DNA of 64,000 nt from Bacteroides neonati (GTDB taxonomy: Bacteria; Bacteroidota; Bacteroidia; Bacteroidales; Bacteroidaceae): assembly GCF_000499785.1 (NCBI RefSeq), contig NZ_HG726023.1:188534-252533 (forward strand). Reading direction: 5' to 3'. The notes beneath the pieces were generated by a model, which was not told where the DNA came from, made no database searches, and saw nothing but the letters and a program-made list of their open reading frames with translations. The translations under genes and the position numbers were made by a program. Shown here one piece after another: positions 58,798-64,000 of this stretch. Each line of letters starts with the position of its first letter. Positions within the stretch are counted from its first letter, which is position 1.

Positions 58798-60588
58798 ATG
58801 GAAAAAGAAAAAATAAGTTTATTACAACGCTTTATTAGTTGGCGAGAGAACAAGATTAAAGAAAAGCATTTTATATTGATACTGAGTTTTTTAGTAGGTA
58901 TCTTTACAGCCACTGCTGCCTTATTACTGAAATTTTTTATTCATACCGTACAGAATTTCCTGACCGATAATTTTAATGCCACACAGGCCAACTACCTTTA
59001 CCTGGTTTATCCGGTGGTCGGTATCTTCTTGGCAGGGTGGTTTGTGCGCAATATTGTAAAAGACGATATCAGCCACGGAGTTACCAAGATACTCTATGCT
59101 ATTTCGCGCAGGCAGGGGCGTATCAAACGACACAATGTTTGGTCGTCGACCATTGCGAGTGCCATTACCATTGGGTTTGGTGGTTCGGTAGGAGCAGAGG
59201 CACCTATTGTGCTAACCGGTTCGGCGATTGGCTCTAACCTAGGAAGTGTCTTTAAAATGGAACACCGCACACTGATGTTGCTCGTCGGTTGTGGTGCGGC
59301 AGGTGCTATTGCAGGTATCTTCAAAGCGCCTATTGCCGGTTTGGTCTTTACGCTCGAAGTGTTGATGATCGACCTTACCATGTCTTCGTTGCTCCCCTTG
59401 CTTATCTCGTCGGTTACCGCTGCCACACTCTCTTATATCGTAACCGGGCAACAGGCTATGTTTAAGTTCAACCTAGATCAGCCTTTTGAGCTGGAGCGTA
59501 TCCCTTATGTGATTTTGCTCGGTATTTTCTGCGGACTGGTTTCATTATACTTTACGCGGGCTATGAACTCTGTCGAAGGCGTTTTTGGTAAATTATCCAA
59601 TCCTTATAAGAAACTCGCGCTTGGCGGTGTTATGCTGAGTGTGCTCATCTTCCTCTTTCCGCCGCTATATGGCGAAGGGTACGATACTATTGAGATGCTG
59701 CTCAACGGGACCAGCAATGTAGAATGGGATACCGTGCTTAATAACTCCATGTTCTACGGTTATGGCAACCTATTGTTGGTATATCTGATGCTGATTCTTT
59801 TATTGAAAGTCTTTGCCTCGAGTGCCACAAACGGTGGTGGCGGTTGTGGTGGTATTTTTGCACCTTCTCTTTATTTGGGCTGTATTGCCGGATTTATATT
59901 CTCCCACTTCAGCAACGAGATGGGAATATCATCTTTCTTGCCCGAAAAGAACTTTGCCTTGATGGGTATGGCCGGAGTGATGAGTGGTGTCATGCATGCT
60001 CCACTTACCGGTGTCTTTCTGATAGCCGAGCTTACCGGTGGTTATGACCTGTTTCTGCCGTTGATGATCGTATCGGTAAGTGCTTACTTAACGATTATCG
60101 TTTTCGAACCCCATAGTATCTATTCGATGCGTTTGGCCAAGAAAGGACAACTCATTACGCACCACAAAGACCGTGCTGTACTGACTTTGATGAAAATGGA
60201 GAATGTAGTCGAAAAAGACTTTGTGACGGTGCATCCCGAAATGGAATTGGGAGAGTTAGTCAAAGCGATTGCCTCTTCGCATCGTAATATCTTTCCGGTG
60301 ACCGATGAGGATGGTACCTTTCAAGGTATTGTGCTGCTCGATGATATACGAAACATCATGTTCAGACAAGAGCTTTATCACCGTTTTCGAGTTAGCAAAC
60401 TGATGACTTCCGCCCCCGCCAAACTATTTGATACGGACGGTATGGAGCAGGTGATGCAAACTTTTGATGATACGAAAGCATGGAATCTGCCCGTTGTGAA
60501 TAGCGAAGGCAAATACCTGGGATTTGTATCGAAGTCGAAAATCTTTAACTCGTATCGTCAAGTACTGGTGCACTTCTCGGAAGATTAG
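58798..60588 (+). CDS. CLC family chloride channel/transporter with CBS domains
   Basis: 596-residue CLC protein. Selectivity-filter segments are G-S-V-G-A-E-A-P-I-V-L-T-G (about 122-134, Glu at the gating position, in place of the usual G-x-E-G-P), G-G-G-G-C-G-G-I-F-A-P-S-L-Y-L-G (about 343) and G-M-A-G-V-M-S-G-V-M-H-A-P-L-T. The C-terminal ~140 residues form a CBS pair (V-T-D-E-D-G-T-F-Q-G-I-V and V-V-N-S-E-G-K-Y-L-G-F-V), a likely nucleotide sensor. Channel versus H+/Cl- exchanger is not decided. Same operon as tsaC and fmt. Confidence 0.93.
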   Translation: MEKEKISLLQRFISWRENKIKEKHFILILSFLVGIFTATAALLLKFFIHTVQNFLTDNFNATQANYLYLVYPVVGIFLAGWFVRNIVKDDISHGVTKILYAISRRQGRIKRHNVWSSTIASAITIGFGGSVGAEAPIVLTGSAIGSNLGSVFKMEHRTLMLLVGCGAAGAIAGIFKAPIAGLVFTLEVLMIDLTMSSLLPLLISSVTAATLSYIVTGQQAMFKFNLDQPFELERIPYVILLGIFCGLVSLYFTRAMNSVEGVFGKLSNPYKKLALGGVMLSVLIFLFPPLYGEGYDTIEMLLNGTSNVEWDTVLNNSMFYGYGNLLLVYLMLILLLKVFASSATNGGGGCGGIFAPSLYLGCIAGFIFSHFSNEMGISSFLPEKNFALMGMAGVMSGVMHAPLTGVFLIAELTGGYDLFLPLMIVSVSAYLTIIVFEPHSIYSMRLAKKGQLITHHKDRAVLTLMKMENVVEKDFVTVHPEMELGELVKAIASSHRNIFPVTDEDGTFQGIVLLDDIRNIMFRQELYHRFRVSKLMTSAPAKLFDTDGMEQVMQTFDDTKAWNLPVVNSEGKYLGFVSKSKIFNSYRQVLVHFSED

Positions 60589-60622
60589 CGCGCTTGTATC
60601 TTAATTAATTAGTCCATTTGTC

Positions 60623-61597
60623 ATGAAGAAAGAAGATTTAAGAATCGTTTATATGGGGACTCCCGACTTTGCTGTCGAGGGCCTTCGATGTTTGGTAGAA
60701 GGCGGTTACAATGTAGTGGGTGTGATAACCATGCCCGATAAACCTGCCGGACGCGGACATCAAATTCAATACTCGCCTGTCAAACAATATGCACTCGAAC
60801 AGAACCTGCCCCTGTTGCAGCCTGAGAAACTGAAAGAAGAAGGGTTTGTAGAGGAGTTGCGCGCACTGAAAGCCGATCTTCAGATTGTTGTTGCTTTTCG
60901 TATGTTGCCCGAGGTCGTGTGGAATATGCCTCGCTTGGGAACATTCAACCTCCACGCCTCCTTGCTTCCACAGTACCGCGGAGCGGCTCCCATTAATTGG
61001 GCTGTGATTAATGGAGATACCCAGACCGGTATCACTACCTTCTTTTTGCAACATGCAATTGATACCGGCGAAGTGATTCAGCAGGTGGCTGTACCTATTG
61101 CAGATACCGACAACGTAGAGGTGGTACACGATAAACTCATGCAGTTGGGTGGTCGGTTGGTACTCGAAACGGTCGATGCCATTATAGCCGGAACGGTAAA
61201 GCCCATTCCTCAGGAGAAGATGGAGGTGGTAGGCGAGCTTCGTCCTGCTCCGAAGATATTCAAAGAAACCTGTCGCATAGACTGGAACCGCTCTGTGAAG
61301 CAGGTGTACGACTTTGTTCGCGGGCTGTCGCCTTATCCTGCTGCCTGGGGAGAATTGGTCGATCCCGACGGTAAAACCGTTGTCGTAAAGATCTTCGAGA
61401 CGGAGAAGATTGTTGAACCTCATTCATTGGCAGCGGGTACACTGCTGACCGATGGTAAAACCTATATGAAGATCGCTGTATCTGACGGGTTTATCGGAGT
61501 GTTGGCATTGCAGCTTCCCGGCAAGAAACGTTTGAAAATCGAAGAACTCTTACGTGGCTTTCGACTGACCGAAACTTATCGAATGAAAGCGGATTAA
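60623..61597 (+). CDS. fmt: methionyl-tRNA formyltransferase
   Basis: Formylates initiator Met-tRNA. 324 residues. N-terminal Rossmann start R-I-V-Y-M-G-T-P-D-F-A-V. Catalytic N-x-H and Asp are seen in F-N-L-H-A-S-L-L-P-Q-Y-R-G-A-A-P-I-N-W and H-A-I-D-T-G. The C-terminal OB-like domain contains R-G-L-S-P-Y-P-A-A-W. Starts 34 bp after the CLC gene. Confidence 0.96.
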   Translation: MKKEDLRIVYMGTPDFAVEGLRCLVEGGYNVVGVITMPDKPAGRGHQIQYSPVKQYALEQNLPLLQPEKLKEEGFVEELRALKADLQIVVAFRMLPEVVWNMPRLGTFNLHASLLPQYRGAAPINWAVINGDTQTGITTFFLQHAIDTGEVIQQVAVPIADTDNVEVVHDKLMQLGGRLVLETVDAIIAGTVKPIPQEKMEVVGELRPAPKIFKETCRIDWNRSVKQVYDFVRGLSPYPAAWGELVDPDGKTVVVKIFETEKIVEPHSLAAGTLLTDGKTYMKIAVSDGFIGVLALQLPGKKRLKIEELLRGFRLTETYRMKAD

Positions 61598-61612
61598 ATA
61601 ATCCGCTTTTCT
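61585..61612 (+). terminator. terminator of tsaC-clc-fmt
   Basis: AAAGCGGATT pairs with AATCCGCTTT around AAAT, followed by TCTTTT. The stop codon of fmt lies in the loop. Confidence 0.78.
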
Positions 61613-61716
61613 TTTGGCTTTTTCACTTGAATTCTGTTACTTTGTGCCTTGTTGACTTTGATAATCCAGTAAAGCCTATTGACACAACATTACGCTACTA
61701 CTCAAAAAATCACGTA

Positions 61717-62307
61717 ATGAATACACGAATCAGCAGAACCGACGAAGCGTTGGTAACTCTCTATGCAAACGGAGAGAATGAAGCCTTTGATGAACTACTG
61801 AACCGTTATAGGGATCGGTTGTATTACTATATATATTATATAGTGCGCAACGTTGAGCAAACGGAAGACATTTTTCAGGAAACATTCATCAAAGCCATTA
61901 TTACCATACGGCAGGGACGTTATAATGAAAACGGAAAGTTTTCTGCCTGGTTGCGCCGCATTGCTCATAATTTGATTATAGACTCTTACCGACAAGACAA
62001 ACAAGAGAACCTCGTGTCTTGTGATGAACCCGATATTAATATCCTCAACACCATTCAACTGGCCGAAGATACTATTGAAACGGCTATGGTTAGTCAGCAA
62101 ATACTCGATGATGTGCGTCGGTTGATGAACGCATTGCCCGATGAACAACGCGAAGTACTGCAAATGCGCTTCTATCAGGATTTGAGTTTTAAAGAAATAG
62201 CCGAACAGACCGGTGTGAGTATCAACACCTCATTGGGGCGGATGCGGTATGCTATCCTGAATATCCGTCGCTTAGCCTCTAAAAATGGTGTCGAACTAAC
62301 TCTTTAG
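61717..62307 (+). CDS. ECF-type RNA polymerase sigma factor
   Basis: 196 residues from ATG 61717. Region 2 is L-Y-Y-Y-I-Y-Y-I-V-R-N-V-E-Q-T-E-D-I-F-Q-E-T-F-I-K-A, then W-L-R-R-I-A-H-N-L-I-I-D-S-Y-R. Region 4 is L-P-D-E-Q-R-E-V-L-Q-M-R-F-Y-Q-D-L-S-F-K-E-I-A and the HTH G-V-S-I-N-T-S-L-G-R-M-R-Y-A. No anti-sigma gene follows, which sets it apart from the FecI/FecR-type regulators often found with SusC. It is of the type found in Bacteroidota core genomes. Target regulon unknown. Confidence 0.92.
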   Translation: MNTRISRTDEALVTLYANGENEAFDELLNRYRDRLYYYIYYIVRNVEQTEDIFQETFIKAIITIRQGRYNENGKFSAWLRRIAHNLIIDSYRQDKQENLVSCDEPDINILNTIQLAEDTIETAMVSQQILDDVRRLMNALPDEQREVLQMRFYQDLSFKEIAEQTGVSINTSLGRMRYAILNIRRLASKNGVELTL

Positions 62308-62387
62308 CAAGATAAATGCATTGGTTTATATACTAAATCGTCCGTTTCGTTCGTTCTTAACAGAGAAATAGATGATTTAACTCATAA

Positions 62388-62576
62388 ATGGATAAGCCTA
62401 TGTCTAAAAAAACGACTCATCGCTCTTCTTCTCTCCCTATCAATCAAAAGCATTCGCCGGGCAATAAACAAACCGGACCCAGTGCACAAACGCTGAATTT
62501 TCTTCGCGCTTTTGCCCGCAACTATCATACCGATATGCAGTTACCTCAGGGCATACAGGGCATTATACTGGGATAA
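62388..62576 (+). CDS. small basic protein after the sigma factor
   Basis: 62 residues (possibly 58 from the second ATG at 62400). The N-terminal half is basic, Ser/Lys-rich and disordered-looking; the C-terminal half reads T-L-N-F-L-R-A-F-A-R-N-Y-H-T-D-M-Q-L-P, one amphipathic helix, then G-I-Q-G-I-I-L-G. Lying 80 bp after the sigma gene and before rpe, it may be co-transcribed with the sigma factor and could modulate it, but nothing in the sequence proves that. Family not recognised. Confidence 0.6.
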   Translation: MDKPMSKKTTHRSSSLPINQKHSPGNKQTGPSAQTLNFLRAFARNYHTDMQLPQGIQGIILG

Positions 62577-62637
62577 ATTTGCTACTTTCGTTTATTCACG
62601 CTACTTTTGCACTATAATTCATTAATAAACGAAGCGT

Positions 62638-63294
62638 ATGAAACCAATAATATCTCCCTCTATTCTTTCGGCAGATTTTGCCCACTTAGCTAAAGATATT
62701 GATATGATAAACCGTAGCGAAGCTGCGTGGGTACACATTGATATCATGGATGGAGTATTTGTTCCCAATATTTCGTTTGGCTTTCCGGTATTGAAATACG
62801 TGGCAGAGTTGAGCGAAAAACCACTGGATGTACACTTGATGATTGTGCAGCCCGAGAAGTTTATTCCCGAAGTAAAAGCACTGGGTGCCCACGTGATGAA
62901 TGTGCACTATGAGGCTTGCCCGCATTTGCACCGCGTGCTGCAACAGATTAGAGAAGCCGGTATGGAACCGGCCGTAACGATCAATCCGGCTACACCGGTA
63001 GCCTTGTTGCAGGATATTATCTGTGATGTATACATGGTGTTGATTATGAGTGTTAATCCGGGGTTTGGCGGACAGAAGTTTATTGAACATTCGATTCAAA
63101 AAGTTCGTGAGCTTCGTGAACTCATTGACCGTACCGGGTCTAAGGCATTGATCGAAGTAGACGGTGGGGTGAACAGCGAAACTGCCCCTCGACTGATCGC
63201 TGCAGGAGCGGATGTATTGGTAGCCGGAAATGCGATCTTTGCTGCCGATAAGCCGGAAGAAATGATTAAACTGCTGATGAATGGTCAGCCATAA
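62638..63294 (+). CDS. rpe: ribulose-phosphate 3-epimerase
   Basis: Interconverts ribulose-5-P and xylulose-5-P. 218 residues, TIM barrel. S-P-S-I-L-S-A-D-F-A-H-L, H-I-D-I-M-D-G-V-F-V-P-N-I-S-F-G (metal-binding His/Asp), V-H-L-M-I, M-S-V-N-P-G-F-G-G-Q-K-F and E-V-D-G-G-V-N are all present. Confidence 0.97.
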   Translation: MKPIISPSILSADFAHLAKDIDMINRSEAAWVHIDIMDGVFVPNISFGFPVLKYVAELSEKPLDVHLMIVQPEKFIPEVKALGAHVMNVHYEACPHLHRVLQQIREAGMEPAVTINPATPVALLQDIICDVYMVLIMSVNPGFGGQKFIEHSIQKVRELRELIDRTGSKALIEVDGGVNSETAPRLIAAGADVLVAGNAIFAADKPEEMIKLLMNGQP

Positions 63295-63297
63295 GAA

Positions 63298-64000
63298 GTG
63301 ATAAGGGCGCTTCATCGCTACCCGTTTTTACGTCTGTTGCTACCATTGGCAATGGGTGTTTATGTGGGCGATGAATTGTTTTACAAGGGTGTAGAAATCT
63401 CCATGCAAGATGCATTATGGGGTCTCTGCACTCTTTTTGTTTTACTGACTTTTTCGCTCCTGCTCAGACGCTATGCGTTGCGTTGGGTTTTCGGCGTTCT
63501 TCTTTTCCTGTTTTGTTTTTTCGGCGGATTGAGTTGCATGATGCATCAGTTGCAAGAAACAACAGTCGCCTTTGCGGATAAAGAAACCATTTATCGTGTT
63601 TGTATAACCGAGAAGCCTCTGGTTAAGGAGAAAAGCATGCTTTGTACTGCCGAGCTCGATGGGAAGAACATCTTGTTGTACCTGACAAAAGATTCGCTTA
63701 GCCAACGCCTCAGAAGTGGGGATGAGCTGTTAATCAACAGTCTTCTTTCGGTTCCGGCAGGCTATGGAAATCCCGATGAGTTCGATTATCCCCGTTATTT
63801 GTTGCGCCGCCGGATAAGTGGCGTAGGCTTTTGCTCAAGTGGCGATTGGAAACTTCTGGCACACCATCGGTCGCTTTCTCTTTCTCAACGTGCTTTGGTG
63901 TGGCGCGAGCGGGTACTCGGTTTATATCGCGAATTGGGCTTTCGTGGCGATGAACTGGCTGTGCTGTCTGCCCTCACTGTTGGGTATAAAGAAGAATTAA
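63298..64000 (+). CDS. comEC: ComEC/Rec2 family membrane protein (3' truncated by window)
   Basis: The frame opens with GTG at 63298 (one codon after the rpe stop, same frame) and stays open to the window end, 234 codons. The N-terminal part has two or three hydrophobic segments (F-L-R-L-L-L-P-L-A-M-G-V-Y-V-G and V-F-G-V-L-L-F-L-F-C-F-F-G-G-L). Next is the DUF4131-like beta domain (V-C-I-T-E-K-P-L-V-K-E-K-S-M, then G-D-E-L-L-I-N). The diagnostic N-P-D-E-F-D-Y-P-R-Y-L block and A-L-T-V-G-Y-K-E follow, as in ComEC channel proteins for DNA uptake. The competence and metallo-beta-lactamase-like domains lie beyond the window. The GTG start is inferred from spacing. Confidence 0.88.
   Translation, partial: MIRALHRYPFLRLLLPLAMGVYVGDELFYKGVEISMQDALWGLCTLFVLLTFSLLLRRYALRWVFGVLLFLFCFFGGLSCMMHQLQETTVAFADKETIYRVCITEKPLVKEKSMLCTAELDGKNILLYLTKDSLSQRLRSGDELLINSLLSVPAGYGNPDEFDYPRYLLRRRISGVGFCSSGDWKLLAHHRSLSLSQRALVWRERVLGLYRELGFRGDELAVLSALTVGYKEEL

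Overview
The window is a chromosomal segment from a member of the Bacteroidota, most likely Bacteroidales (Bacteroides or a close relative). The support is three SusC/SusD pairs, TonB-dependent receptors, fused RibBA, LptF/G-type and AI-2E permeases, and repeated Bacteroides-type promoters (TTG/TTTG, about 19 nt, TAnnTTTG) upstream of many genes and both tRNAs. No species is claimed. Base composition is uneven: about 7-27 kb is GC-rich, while the 37-57 kb SusC/SusD region is clearly AT-rich.

Layout. 0-6.5 kb: truncated phosphate permease, tRNA-Met, START-like protein, lptG-ribBA-aspartate aminotransferase, ferredoxin. 6.8-10.6 kb: metA, a U32 peptidase/RlhA-like gene and a lipoprotein-type zinc-ribbon membrane protein, coupled by ATGA overlaps. 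10.7-18.4 kb (minus strand): radA, a small GxxExxY mobile cassette with terminal inverted repeats, an FAD oxidoreductase, a LuxR-type regulator with a His-rich linker, a TonB receptor, and asparaginase. 18.5-23.95 kb: threonine operon thrA / apgM-like (proposed homoserine kinase) / thrC, preceded by a Thr/Met-rich leader peptide and closed by a strong terminator. 24-27.7 kb (minus): thiamine salvage operon (TPP riboswitch, TonB receptor, PnuT, thiamine pyrophosphokinase). 27.8-37 kb: MscS, a divergent pair of small paralogues, glycerate kinase, PhnA-like protein, tRNA-Lys, AI-2E permease, thymidine kinase, RsmI, a coiled-coil lipoprotein, a YjjG-like phosphatase and MarC.

37-57.7 kb is the most interesting part. 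One complete SusC gene with a promoter and signal peptide (plus strand, with SusD, an HExxH lipoprotein and a DUF4302 lipoprotein) faces two SusC genes on the minus strand. Both of those are beheaded at exactly the same codon position, and each is followed by its own SusD. All three SusC genes share AGTTCTGCAA at that position. Between them lies a tyrosine recombinase gene. This is the architecture of a SusC/SusD DNA-inversion shufflon, in which one promoter-plus-signal-peptide head can be joined to alternative receptor bodies. The recombinase is split by a 1587-bp IS1380-family element with 5-bp target duplications. Removing the element in silico restores an intact 392-residue recombinase in frame, so the shufflon looks recently locked with the right-hand receptor expressed.

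57.7-64 kb: thioesterase, tsaC, CLC channel, fmt, an ECF-type sigma factor, a small protein, rpe, and the start of comEC running off the window.
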